DNA from: Persephonella sp.
GTDB lineage: Bacteria > Aquificota > Aquificia > Aquificales > Hydrogenothermaceae
Length of the DNA stretch: 64,000 nucleotides
Direction of reading: 5' to 3'
Assembly: GCF_027023985.1 (NCBI RefSeq)
Contig: NZ_JALVTW010000010.1
Coordinates: 1 to 64,000, forward strand
Shown here: positions 9,188-18,350 of the stretch, piece by piece
How positions within the stretch are numbered: the first letter of the stretch is position 1
Layout of the letters: each line of letters begins with the position of its first letter
Notes under the pieces: model-generated
The model's input: the letters and a program-made list of their open reading frames with translations, nothing else
Told to the model about the DNA's origin: nothing
The model's database searches: none
Program-made: the position numbers and the translations under genes

Positions 9188-10092
9188 TATTTAAGCTCCT
9201 CCTTTGCTTCTTCAATTTCTTTAGGGAGTTCTTCTTTAACTTCTTTATCTATAGCTTCTTCTAAAGCTTCTTCTTTTTCAGGAGCATTTGCCCCGTGGAC
9301 TCCTGATTCAACAACACTTACTTCAGCAACTCCTTCTTCCTGAGCTTTTCTGAGCATTTCTGCTTCTACACTTTCAATCTCTCCAGCTTCAGATACAGTT
9401 GCTTCTCTCACAGATTTTCCTTCAAGAACTGCATCTGCTATTTTTGTTGTGATCAGGTTGATAGCTTTTATAGCGTCATCGTTTCCTGGAATTGGGTAAT
9501 CTATAAGGTCTGGGTCACAGTTTGTATCTGCTATTGCAACTACAGGAATTCCTAATTTTTTAGCTTCTTTTACAGCTAATTCTTCCCTGACAGTATCAAC
9601 GATATATAAGATATCAGGGATTCTTTCCATATCCTTGATTCCACCAAGGATTTTTTCTAATTTTTCTTTTTTCTTTTTAAGCTTTACAACTTCCTTTTTA
9701 GGAAGAATTTCAAAAGCACCTTCTGCTTCCATTCTTTCAAGTTTTTTCAGTTTATCAATGGATTTTCTGACTGTTTGGAAGTTTGTAAGCAGTCCTCCAG
9801 GCCATCTTTCGTTGATGTAAAAAGCTCCACATCTTTCAGCCTGTTCTTTGATAATTTCCTGTGCCTGTTTTTTTGTTCCAACAAACAGGATTGTGGCTCC
9901 GTTTGCAACTTCATCCCTTACATATTCCCATGCTGTTTTAAATAGAGGGATTGTTTTTGCAAGGTCAATGATATGGATCCCGTTTCTTTTTGTAAAGATG
10001 TAAGGAGCCATCTTGGGATTCCATCTTCTTGTCTGGTGACCGAAGTGCACTCCTGCTTCCAGGAGTTCTCTCATTGTAATTTCAAATGGCAT
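9187..10092 (-). CDS. rpsB: 30S ribosomal protein S2
   Basis: S2 is a late-assembling 30S protein needed for S1 binding. I start it at the ATG at 10092 because AGGAGG lies seven bases upstream and the family begins here ([20 protein letters not shown]); the reading frame stays open 54 bases further upstream but that part does not look like S2. It is 301 residues against about 230-260 usual, because of a C-terminal acidic, E-rich tail from about residue 235. The motif [13 protein letters not shown] and the C-terminal [17 protein letters not shown] are intact. It is the first gene of the long minus-strand operon. Confidence 0.95.
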   Translation of the reverse strand: MPFEITMRELLEAGVHFGHQTRRWNPKMAPYIFTKRNGIHIIDLAKTIPLFKTAWEYVRDEVANGATILFVGTKKQAQEIIKEQAERCGAFYINERWPGGLLTNFQTVRKSIDKLKKLERMEAEGAFEILPKKEVVKLKKKKEKLEKILGGIKDMERIPDILYIVDTVREELAVKEAKKLGIPVVAIADTNCDPDLIDYPIPGNDDAIKAINLITTKIADAVLEGKSVREATVSEAGEIESVEAEMLRKAQEEGVAEVSVVESGVHGANAPEKEEALEEAIDKEVKEELPKEIEEAKEELK

Positions 10093-10137
10093 AATACTAC
10101 CTCCTAAGGGTTTATTCTTCCGCCTCCCAAAAACCAC

Positions 10138-10152
10138 AAAGGGCAACCCTTT
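10138..10152 (-). promoter_or_regulatory. Hairpin in the rpsB leader
   Basis: The rpsB 5' leader contains a perfect 6-bp stem AAAGGG/CCCTTT with a 3-base loop, followed by a G/T-rich stretch and then a GGGAGG run before the true ribosome binding site. S2 autoregulates its operon in some bacteria, so this could be part of an S2-responsive leader, but no known consensus is recognised and the call is tentative. Confidence 0.25.
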
Positions 10153-10244
10153 TGCAGCGGGAAGCGTGTTTATTTGACTGTGATTAAAAACTTAAATAAT
10201 ATATCATATCTATCAAATAAATACCAGTGGTTTAAGGATAAAAA

Positions 10245-11306
10245 TTGAAAATACTATATAGATATCTATACAAAAAACTAACAATTTATCTGCTAATTAT
10301 AATTCCATCTTTCTCTATTGTTGCTATACTGGTGGAACTTATTGAACTGCTCAGGAAGGCAAAAAATCTGGATTTTTCCGCAATTGCACTGTATACCTTA
10401 TACCAGCTTCCTGAAAAGATTTACTATATTTTGCCTATTTCTGTTGTGATTGCCTTTTTTCTGCTTGCAAAAGACCTGATAAACCGCAGAGAGATATATC
10501 CAATTTTACTAAACGGGATTTCCTTGAAAAAATTAGGAACAATAATCTTTATTTTTCCTGTTCTTCTATCCTTTGTCCAACTTGCTAATCTTGAATTTGT
10601 AATGCCAAAGGCAAAAATGAAAGCACAGGAGGTTTACCTTTTTTTAAAAAACAGACCTCAAAATGAGCCTCTTATTGCTTATAACTCATGGGTAACAATA
10701 GACAAAAGAACTTTTATGTACTTTGGTTTTTTAGACCTTAGAAAAAAGGTCGGAAAAAATATAGTTATTATCAAATTCAATAAAGATTTTGACCCTGTCT
10801 TAAGAATAGAAGGTTCTAATTTTAATGTTGAGGAAAAGGTAAAAATAAAAAATGCCAAGATAATTGATCTTAAAAGCTTTACAGACTTTACAATCAAAAA
10901 ATTTCCTGAATATAGTTATGATAAAAAATTAGATTTAAATAGCTTTAAAAAATTAATAAAAATCAAAAAACCTGTCTCAATTAGACAATATTATAAAGTC
11001 GCAAAAATTGCAGAAAAGTTTGGTCATCCAGCATCTTTATATTGGAGTAAATTTTACTCTAAATTGGCCACTGTAGTATCCCCGTTTATATTGGGATTTG
11101 TGGTTTACCCTTTGTTATGGAGCAGAAAAAAATATGTTATTGGAGTAATTGCAGGACTTATAGTTGTTTATTGGTATGCAACAGCATTTTTAACATCTAT
11201 AGCTTCAACAAATGTTATACCGTTTTATGCTATATTTTCTGTGGATATTGTGTATCTGGTTATTGGAGCTTTATTGTTTAAAAAGTTGAAATTCAGTGAG
11301 CTTTAG
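10245..11306 (+). CDS. LptF/LptG (YjgP/YjgQ) family permease
   Basis: LptF and LptG form the membrane part of the ABC transporter that extracts lipopolysaccharide from the inner membrane. The 353-residue protein has the family layout: three N-terminal membrane segments (about 12-34, 50-75, 95-120), a periplasmic beta-jellyroll domain (about 125-265), and three C-terminal segments (about 270-345). The start is TTG at 10245 behind AAGGA. It is transcribed divergently from rpsB, and its 3' end overlaps the convergent pheA by 14 bases. LptF versus LptG cannot be decided from sequence alone, and the partner gene is not in the window. Confidence 0.85.
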   Translation: MKILYRYLYKKLTIYLLIIIPSFSIVAILVELIELLRKAKNLDFSAIALYTLYQLPEKIYYILPISVVIAFFLLAKDLINRREIYPILLNGISLKKLGTIIFIFPVLLSFVQLANLEFVMPKAKMKAQEVYLFLKNRPQNEPLIAYNSWVTIDKRTFMYFGFLDLRKKVGKNIVIIKFNKDFDPVLRIEGSNFNVEEKVKIKNAKIIDLKSFTDFTIKKFPEYSYDKKLDLNSFKKLIKIKKPVSIRQYYKVAKIAEKFGHPASLYWSKFYSKLATVVSPFILGFVVYPLLWSRKKYVIGVIAGLIVVYWYATAFLTSIASTNVIPFYAIFSVDIVYLVIGALLFKKLKFSEL

Positions 11307-12378
11307 GATATGAACCAAGTATTTTGAAAAATGGTGATAATTCGTTTAACTCATTAAGAGCATTTTTTACCTTCTCTTCGCTTATATGACCTTCTATATC
11401 TGTGAAAAATATATAATCCCATGCTTCCTTTTTTGATGGACGGGATTCTATTTTAGTCATATTAATTCCATGTTTATAAAGTGGTTCAAGGGTTTTGTAA
11501 AGTGCCCCTACCTGATTTTTCAGGGAAAAGACAAATGTGGTTTTATCATTTCCTGTTGGTGGAGGAATGTCTTTGCCTATGATTAAAAATCTTGTGTAAT
11601 TATGGGTATGTCTATCTATTTTCCTTTCTATTATATGGAGACCGTAAATATCTGCTGCTGCTTCACTGGCAACAGCTGCTGCTTCATAATCATCCTTTGC
11701 CATTTCGGCAGCCTTTGCCGTTGATTCTACTTCAATAAGCTGTGCCTGTGGTAGATTTTTCATCAGCCATTCCCTGCATTCTGCAAGGGCGTGTCTGTGG
11801 GAGTAAACCCTTTGAATTTCATTGATATTTGGGTTAATACCCATTAGATGTAGTGATATTTCAAGTATTACTTCCCCTGTGATTTTTAACGGATAATCAA
11901 CAAGCAGGTCAAGGGTATAATTGACTATTCCTTCTATTGTGTTCTCTACAGGAACCACACCAAAATCTGCTTTTTCTTTTGTTATTTCTTCAAAAACATC
12001 CTTTATTGTTTGAACAGGTATAAATTCTACAGCCTGTCCAAAATGTTCCATTGCAGCTTGATGGGTAAATGTTGCTCTAGGTCCCAGATATGCAACTTTT
12101 AGATTTTCTTCTGTTGAGCGGCAGGCGGATATAATTTCTCTAAAAACAGGTTTTATGTAATCTGTGGGAAATATTTCCCCATATTTTTTGTTAAGTTCTT
12201 CAAGCCTCTGGAATATAGCCTGTTCCCTGCTTGGAACGTATATAGGTAGTTTATGCTCTTTTTTTATCTCTCCTACTTCTTTGGCAAGCTGTGCCCTCTT
12301 ATTGAGAAGTTTTAATATCTCCTCATCTATCTGGTCTATCTGAATTCTAAGCTGTTGAAGCTTCTGCTTGTAATCCAT
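11293..12378 (-). CDS. pheA: Bifunctional chorismate mutase / prephenate dehydratase (P-protein)
   Basis: This enzyme converts chorismate to prephenate and then phenylpyruvate for phenylalanine synthesis. In the 361 residues I see an AroQ-type chorismate mutase (about 1-90, LRIQIDQIDEEILKLLNKRA). A prephenate dehydratase follows (about 93-270, VAYLGPRATFTHQAA, with the catalytic-region YTRFLIIG). Last is an ACT domain (about 283-355, FSLKNQVGALYKTLEPL and IESRPSK) that binds phenylalanine for feedback inhibition. It directly follows suhB with no gap. aroC, which makes its substrate, lies 30 kb away in this window. Confidence 0.96.
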   Translation of the reverse strand: MDYKQKLQQLRIQIDQIDEEILKLLNKRAQLAKEVGEIKKEHKLPIYVPSREQAIFQRLEELNKKYGEIFPTDYIKPVFREIISACRSTEENLKVAYLGPRATFTHQAAMEHFGQAVEFIPVQTIKDVFEEITKEKADFGVVPVENTIEGIVNYTLDLLVDYPLKITGEVILEISLHLMGINPNINEIQRVYSHRHALAECREWLMKNLPQAQLIEVESTAKAAEMAKDDYEAAAVASEAAADIYGLHIIERKIDRHTHNYTRFLIIGKDIPPPTGNDKTTFVFSLKNQVGALYKTLEPLYKHGINMTKIESRPSKKEAWDYIFFTDIEGHISEEKVKNALNELNELSPFFKILGSYPKAH

Positions 12379-13164
12379 TTATACCAGATTCCTCTGAACA
12401 ATATCAAAAAGTATTTTGTGGATTTCCTTACCACCGGCTACAACGTTTCCGTCCAATTCTCTGGTGCCATTAAAATTTGTAAATATTCCTCCTGCCTCTT
12501 CTACCAGTAAAACTCCTGCTGCTATATCCCACACAGAAAGTTTCATTTCAAAAAATCCATCAAAAACTCCTTCTGCAGTCATAGCCAGGTCAACTGCAGC
12601 AGCTCCCGGTCTTCTAACAGCAGAAAAAGTAATCATAGCTTCTCTAAATGCTTTTAGATAGATGTCTATCTCCTCTTGATGTCTGAAAGGGAAACCTGTT
12701 GCTATAACAGCCATGTCAGCTGGACGGTCTGACACTGAGATTTTTGTGCCATTCATATAAGCACCATAGCCTCTCCCAGCCCAATAAAGTTTATCTAACA
12801 TGGGGATATATATTGCACCGGCAATAATTTCCTTATCTTTTTCCAATGCTACAGAAACAGCAAATATCTCAAATCCATTAATATAATTTTTGGTTCCATC
12901 AAGTGGATCTACTATCCATCTGTATTCGCTGTTTTTTGAACCTGAAGTTCCTTCTTCTTCTCCCAGAAAGCTATGATCCGGATATACAGACAGAATAAAG
13001 TTTTTTATTCTTTCTTCTGAAAGTTTATCCACATAGGTTACAAAATCTTTTTTAGCTTTATATTCAACATCTTCCCGTTTTATCTTTTTAAAATTTTCCT
13101 TCAGGATATAGCCACCTAAAACGGCAGCTTCCTTTGCTGTTTGGATAAAATTCCGTAAATCCAC
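12379..13164 (-). CDS. suhB: Inositol monophosphatase family protein
   Basis: Family members are Mg2+-dependent, Li+-sensitive phosphatases acting on inositol-1-phosphate and related sugar phosphates, some also on fructose-1,6-bisphosphate or NADP. The 261-residue length fits. Metal-binding motifs are present: FLGEEEG near residue 65, WIVDPLDGTKNYINGF near residue 83 and VWDIAAGVLLVEEAGG near residue 206. It lies between pgk and pheA in a tightly packed operon (gaps of two and zero bases). In thermophiles this family often doubles as fructose-1,6-bisphosphatase, which would fit the pgk neighbour, but that is inference. Confidence 0.9.
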   Translation of the reverse strand: MDLRNFIQTAKEAAVLGGYILKENFKKIKREDVEYKAKKDFVTYVDKLSEERIKNFILSVYPDHSFLGEEEGTSGSKNSEYRWIVDPLDGTKNYINGFEIFAVSVALEKDKEIIAGAIYIPMLDKLYWAGRGYGAYMNGTKISVSDRPADMAVIATGFPFRHQEEIDIYLKAFREAMITFSAVRRPGAAAVDLAMTAEGVFDGFFEMKLSVWDIAAGVLLVEEAGGIFTNFNGTRELDGNVVAGGKEIHKILFDIVQRNLV

Positions 13165-13166
13165 TA

Positions 13167-14369
13167 CTATTCTCCGGTTTTTCTTGTTATTGCTTCAAGA
13201 CATGGAAGTTGCTTTCCTTCAAGAAGTTCCAGAAAAGCACCACCACCTGTTGAAATGTAGCTTATATCATCTACAACACCAGCCTTATGAATTGCATAGT
13301 CTGTATCTCCACCGCCCGCTATAGACAGAGCCGGAGATTCAGCTATTGCATGGGCAAGGGCAAATGTTCCATATTTGAATTTTTCCAGTTCAAAAACGCC
13401 CATTGGACCGTTCCATATAATTGTTTGAACATCCTTGAGAATTTCTTTAATAAGGGTAGTTGAAGCATGTCCAATATCAAGCCCCATCCAGCCTTTTGGG
13501 ATTTCCTGCCATGCAACCTCAATAACAGGAGTTTGTTCAGAAACAGCCTGCCCACAGATAAAATCAACGGGCAGATAAAACTTAACCCCTAATTGTTTTG
13601 CTTTTTCTATAACTGATAAAGCCTCATCAAACATATCTTCTTCAACAAGGGAACTCCCCACATCATATCCCTGAGCTTTCAGAAAAGTAAATGCCATAGC
13701 TCCGCCAATAAAAATCTTATCCACTTTATCTAAAAGATGTGTTATCACTCCAAGTTTTGAGGAAACCTTTGAACCACCCAAAAATGCAACAACAGGTCTT
13801 TGTGGGTTAACAAGGGCTTTTTCAAAATATTTAAGTTCCCTTTCAAGCAAAAAGCCCATAACTACAGGCTGGATATAATCCTTTATTCCATACATTGATG
13901 CATGTTTTCTGTGGCATGTTCCAAAGGCATCTATAACATAAATATCAGCAAGGGAAGCAAGGGCTTTCGCAAATTCAGGGTCATTTTTTTCTTCACCTGG
14001 ATGAAATCTGAGGTTCTCAAGGAGAACAACATCCCCTTCTTTCATTGAGTTTACCGTTTCTTCAACATCTGGGCCTATACAATCGGGTAAAAACTTAACC
14101 TCTTTCTCAAGAAGCCTTTCAAGTCTTTTTGCCACAGGATAAAGAGAGTATTTGGGATTTCTTTCCCCTTTAGGTCTTCCAAGGTGGGAACCAAGTATTA
14201 TCTTTGCTCCCCTATCTATAAGGTAATTTATTGTAGGAATAGTTTCTCTTATTCGGACATCATCGACAATATTTCCATGTTCATCAAGGGGAACATTGTA
14301 ATCAACACGGACAAAAACTCTTTTTCCTGAGACATCAACATCTTCCAGTGTCATATATCCGTTGAACAT
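13167..14369 (-). CDS. pgk: Phosphoglycerate kinase
   Basis: Phosphoglycerate kinase interconverts 1,3-bisphosphoglycerate + ADP and 3-phosphoglycerate + ATP. The 400-residue length is typical. It has KRVFVRVDYNVPLDEHGNI near residue 15, the substrate-binding GSHLGRPKGE near residue 60, LLENLRFHPGEEKNDP near residue 115, GGSKVSSKLGVI near residue 198, and the nucleotide loop SIAGGGDTDYAI near residue 352. Its ribosome binding site overlaps the upstream gene's stop codon (TAGGAGG). Confidence 0.97.
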   Translation of the reverse strand: MFNGYMTLEDVDVSGKRVFVRVDYNVPLDEHGNIVDDVRIRETIPTINYLIDRGAKIILGSHLGRPKGERNPKYSLYPVAKRLERLLEKEVKFLPDCIGPDVEETVNSMKEGDVVLLENLRFHPGEEKNDPEFAKALASLADIYVIDAFGTCHRKHASMYGIKDYIQPVVMGFLLERELKYFEKALVNPQRPVVAFLGGSKVSSKLGVITHLLDKVDKIFIGGAMAFTFLKAQGYDVGSSLVEEDMFDEALSVIEKAKQLGVKFYLPVDFICGQAVSEQTPVIEVAWQEIPKGWMGLDIGHASTTLIKEILKDVQTIIWNGPMGVFELEKFKYGTFALAHAIAESPALSIAGGGDTDYAIHKAGVVDDISYISTGGGAFLELLEGKQLPCLEAITRKTGE

Positions 14370-14378
14370 TTTGCCCTC

Positions 14379-14741
14379 CTAAAATGGTAAATCGTCCTCT
14401 CCTTCACTTTCACCTTCTATTCCACCTAAAATATCCCAATCTCCTGCATCAATGCCCCTTATTTTTAGGGCTGTTTGTCTAAGGAGTTCAAGATAACTTG
14501 CTATCTCTTTAAATGCTTCAAGCATTGATGAGAGTTTTATTATTTCATCCTCCGAAAGCTGTCCTTTATGCGTTCTAAGTGCTCTTTTTATTGCAGCTTT
14601 AGTTATTACAATCTCACCGGTTTTTTCCTGCCATTCACTCCAGAACTCATTTGTCCCTAATGGACTTTTGACTATAAATCTCTCCAAGTTAGTAAGCTCC
14701 TGTGTCAGAAGCATATCAAAAGAAGAAATCTCTTTTTTCAT
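14379..14741 (-). CDS. Small protein of unknown function ending in an SSB-like acidic tip
   Basis: I do not recognise the 120-residue family. Residues about 1-95 are predicted helical (DMLLTQELTNLERFIV; ITKAAIKRALRTHK; IIKLSSMLEAFKEIASYLEL) and a short acidic G/E/D-rich tail follows. The extreme C-terminus is GEDDLPF. This matches the tip of bacterial single-stranded-DNA-binding protein (typically DDDIPF, ending in Pro-Phe) that docks repair and replication enzymes, yet no OB fold is apparent. It lies between the 37-aa membrane peptide and pgk in the guaB-pgk-suhB-pheA operon, so context does not clarify its job. Only the real-gene call is firm; a link to DNA metabolism is inference. Confidence 0.8.
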   Translation of the reverse strand: MKKEISSFDMLLTQELTNLERFIVKSPLGTNEFWSEWQEKTGEIVITKAAIKRALRTHKGQLSEDEIIKLSSMLEAFKEIASYLELLRQTALKIRGIDAGDWDILGGIEGESEGEDDLPF

Positions 14742-14769
14742 ATTTTAAAGACCTCAGTAAATATTGATA

Positions 14770-14883
14770 TTATTGGTTTCTAAAACGGTTCATTGCATCT
14801 TTTATAATGAACCCAAGAACTACTATAAAAAATATAACAAAGCCTATAGCAGATATTACTGCTGTAATTGGTTCGTGGTGCAT
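14770..14883 (-). CDS. 37-residue single-pass membrane peptide
   Basis: A hand-read small gene: ATG at 14883 behind a near-perfect AAGGAGGTG site, stop TAA at 14770. The peptide has a short polar start (MHHEPITAV), one strongly hydrophobic segment (about residues 8-28, including GFVIFFIVVLGFII) and a basic end (KDAMNRFRNQ). The charge distribution suggests the C-terminus is inside. It sits 13 bases after guaB and 28 bases before the SSB-tailed gene, so it is co-transcribed. Function unknown; the size resembles small accessory subunits of membrane complexes, but nothing specific is recognised. Confidence 0.72.
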   Translation of the reverse strand: MHHEPITAVISAIGFVIFFIVVLGFIIKDAMNRFRNQ

Positions 14884-14896
14884 TTTTCACACCTCC

Positions 14897-16405
<1,509 letters not shown>

Positions 16406-16472
16406 TTATGAAATTTTATCTATTTTATCATTATTTTCAATAACTGTGTATATTTGAATAACTTTTGAGTAG

Positions 16473-16501
16473 TTTAAAGAGCCAAACATGAGCAAGGTCA
16501 A
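16473..16501 (-). promoter_or_regulatory. Candidate guaB promoter
   Basis: On the minus strand TTGACC (16501-16496) is followed after 17 bases by TTTAAA (16478-16473), about 105 bases before the guaB start. The -35 box matches the sigma-70 consensus at five of six positions and the -10 at four. The 201-base guaB/thrC divergent region contains nothing else recognised; it is very AT-rich. Confidence 0.4.
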
Positions 16502-16529
16502 TACTTTTTTATGAAACTGTATTTTATAT

Positions 16530-16535
16530 TATAAT
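16530..16535 (+). promoter_or_regulatory. Candidate thrC -10 box
   Basis: A perfect TATAAT lies 32 bases before the thrC start on the plus strand; no convincing -35 box sits 16-18 bases upstream. In such AT-rich DNA this could be chance. Confidence 0.3.
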
Positions 16536-16567
16536 TATTACTCTATATTTCCTCGGAGGTCTACAAA

Positions 16568-17800
16568 TTGGCAAAAGTAAAAGCATTAAGATGTAAAGAA
16601 TGTGGCAAAGAGTATCCAATAGAACCTATTCATGTATGTGAGTTCTGTTTTGGACCACTGGAAATTGAATATGACTATGATGAAATTAAACAAAATATTT
16701 CCAGAGAAAAAATTGAAAAAGGGCCAAAAAGCCTGTGGAGATATATAGACCTTTTACCTGTTGATAACCCAACAGTAGGTTTGTCTGCAGGATTTACACC
16801 ACTTATTAAAGCTGAAAAACTTGGAAGAGAATTAGGATTAAATAATCTTTATATAAAAGATGATTCTGTAAATCATCCAACACTTTCCTTTAAAGACAGG
16901 GTTGTTGCTGTTGCTCTGTCTAAGGCTAAAGAATTTGGGTTTGATACAGCTGCATGTGCTTCCACAGGTAACCTTGCAAACTCTGTTGCGGCAAACGCAG
17001 CTGCTTCAGGAATGAAATGCTATGTGTTCATCCCTGCAAATCTGGAAACAAACAAAATAATAGGTTCACTGGTATTTAATCCAACAGTTGTTGCCGTTGA
17101 AGGAAACTATGATGATGTCAACAGGTTATCTTCCGAGGTGGCAAATGAGTTTGGTTGGGCTTTTGTTAACATAAATGTAAGACCATTCTACTCAGAAGGT
17201 TCAAAAACACTGGCATTTGAAGTTGCAGAACAGCTTGGATGGAAAGCTCCCCAAGCTGTAGTGGCTCCTTTGGCATCAGGTTCTTTATATACAAAAATCT
17301 GGAAAGGCTTTAATGAGCTAAAAACAGTAGGCCTTATATCCGACAATCCTCCGAGAATGTATGGAGCACAGGCTGCAGGATGTAGCCCTATTTACAAAGC
17401 ATTTAAAGAAGGTAGAGACTGGATAATACCGGAAAAACCTGACACAATTGCAAAATCAATAGCTATTGGAAACCCTGCTGATGGTCCTTATGCAGTAAAA
17501 GTTGCCAGAGAAAGTAACGGTGATATGGAAATAGCAACAAATGAAGAAATAATAGAAGGTATGAAATTACTTGCTGAAACAGAAGGTATTTTCACAGAAA
17601 CTGCAGGTGGAACAACTATTGCTGTTCTGAAAAAGTTCGCAGAAAAAGGGGCTTTTGACCCAGATGAGATTGTTGTTGCATATATAACAGGAAATGGATA
17701 TAAAACTATGGAAGTGCTGGAAGGTCATCTAAATCAGCCAATACATATAAAACCTTCTCTACATGAGTTCAAAGAAAAAGTAATTGGAATAAAGGTTTAA
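16568..17800 (+). CDS. thrC: Threonine synthase-type PLP enzyme with N-terminal zinc ribbon
   Basis: Threonine synthase converts O-phosphohomoserine to threonine. The 410-residue protein begins with a zinc ribbon (C9xxC12 ... C24xxC27) followed by a fold-type II PLP domain. HPTLSFKDR carries the PLP lysine at about residue 109, ACASTGNLANSVAANAAASG is the substrate/PLP loop, and FTETAGGTTIAVLKK lies near residue 341. The start is TTG at 16568 behind CGGAGG. The neighbours are a MoaD/ThiS-like sulfur carrier and a NIL-domain protein 14 bases and further downstream. That arrangement suggests the operon also handles sulfur, perhaps for homocysteine, which can be made from the same O-phosphohomoserine. 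That second role is inference. Confidence 0.9.
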   Translation: MAKVKALRCKECGKEYPIEPIHVCEFCFGPLEIEYDYDEIKQNISREKIEKGPKSLWRYIDLLPVDNPTVGLSAGFTPLIKAEKLGRELGLNNLYIKDDSVNHPTLSFKDRVVAVALSKAKEFGFDTAACASTGNLANSVAANAAASGMKCYVFIPANLETNKIIGSLVFNPTVVAVEGNYDDVNRLSSEVANEFGWAFVNINVRPFYSEGSKTLAFEVAEQLGWKAPQAVVAPLASGSLYTKIWKGFNELKTVGLISDNPPRMYGAQAAGCSPIYKAFKEGRDWIIPEKPDTIAKSIAIGNPADGPYAVKVARESNGDMEIATNEEIIEGMKLLAETEGIFTETAGGTTIAVLKKFAEKGAFDPDEIVVAYITGNGYKTMEVLEGHLNQPIHIKPSLHEFKEKVIGIKV

Positions 17801-17814
17801 AGGAGGAAAAATAA

Positions 17815-18099
17815 ATGGCAGTAACAGTTAGAATACCAACAGCTTTAAGAAGGGTGACACAGGGACAAGGTGAAGTTCAAGTAGAAGCTTCTACAATTGC
17901 AGAACTTATTGATGCTCTTGAAAAGGAATTCCCAGGAATAAAAGAAAGACTTGTTGAGGAAAATGGAGAAATTAGAAAGTTTGTAAACTTTTTTGTTAAT
18001 GATGAAGATATCAGATTTTTAAAGGGAAAAGATACTGAGCTTAAAGATGGAGATGTTGTTGCAATAATTCCAGCTATTGCAGGGGGACTGGAGGTCTAA
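17815..18099 (+). CDS. MoaD/ThiS-family sulfur carrier with a three-residue tail after GG
   Basis: Proteins of this beta-grasp family carry sulfur as a C-terminal thiocarboxylate on a Gly-Gly end after adenylation by an E1-like enzyme. The 94 residues show the family pattern: VTVRIPTALRRVTQGQGEVQ, ALEKEFPGIKERL, FVNDEDIRFLKG, and the end DVVAIIPAIAGGLEV. Here GG is not terminal: Leu-Glu-Val follow, so either a peptidase must trim it or the last codons serve another purpose. The codons for GLEV contain GGAGG, the ribosome binding site of the next gene. Some homocysteine- and quinolobactin-pathway carriers are also made as extended precursors trimmed by JAMM peptidases. No E1-like or JAMM gene is in this window. 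Confidence 0.87.
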   Translation: MAVTVRIPTALRRVTQGQGEVQVEASTIAELIDALEKEFPGIKERLVEENGEIRKFVNFFVNDEDIRFLKGKDTELKDGDVVAIIPAIAGGLEV

Positions 18100-18100
18100 T

Positions 18101-18343
18101 ATGGAATCCATAAAGCTAAAGCTTATCTATCCTGAAGATAAGATAAAAGAGCCTATTCTCAGCCGTGTATGTAAAAATTTTGATGTTGAAATAAACATAA
18201 GAAAGGCCAATGTAACGGATACTATCGGCTGGCTTGAGCTGGAATTAACCGGGGATGAAGACCAGATTGAAGAAGCAATCAAATATATGGAGGCACAGGG
18301 AATAGAAGTTTCACCACTGGAAGGACAGGTTTTTATGGAGTAA
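18101..18343 (+). CDS. NIL-domain protein
   Basis: The 80-residue protein is a single NIL (ferredoxin-like, ACT-related) domain: IKLKLIYPEDKIKEPILSRV, then VEINIRKANVTDTIGWLELE and AIKYMEAQGIEVSPL. NIL domains bind small ligands, typically methionine, at the C-terminus of MetN ABC ATPases. Fused to ferredoxin domains they serve sulfide-dependent homocysteine formation in archaea. I chose ATG 18101 (GGAGG six bases upstream) although the frame is open 24 bases further upstream. It starts one base after the MoaD-like stop codon, so it is coupled to it. No cysteine cluster is present, so it is not itself an iron-sulfur protein. Confidence 0.85.
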   Translation: MESIKLKLIYPEDKIKEPILSRVCKNFDVEINIRKANVTDTIGWLELELTGDEDQIEEAIKYMEAQGIEVSPLEGQVFME

Positions 18344-18350
18344 ATAAAAA

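Noticed and set aside
10092-10146. Longer start for rpsB at 10146
   Set aside because: The extra 18 residues do not resemble S2, and the perfect AGGAGG seven bases before ATG 10092 decides the start.
18077-18101. Upstream ATG for the NIL protein
   Set aside because: It would lie inside the MoaD-like gene and no ribosome binding site precedes it; ATG 18101 is preceded by GGAGG.
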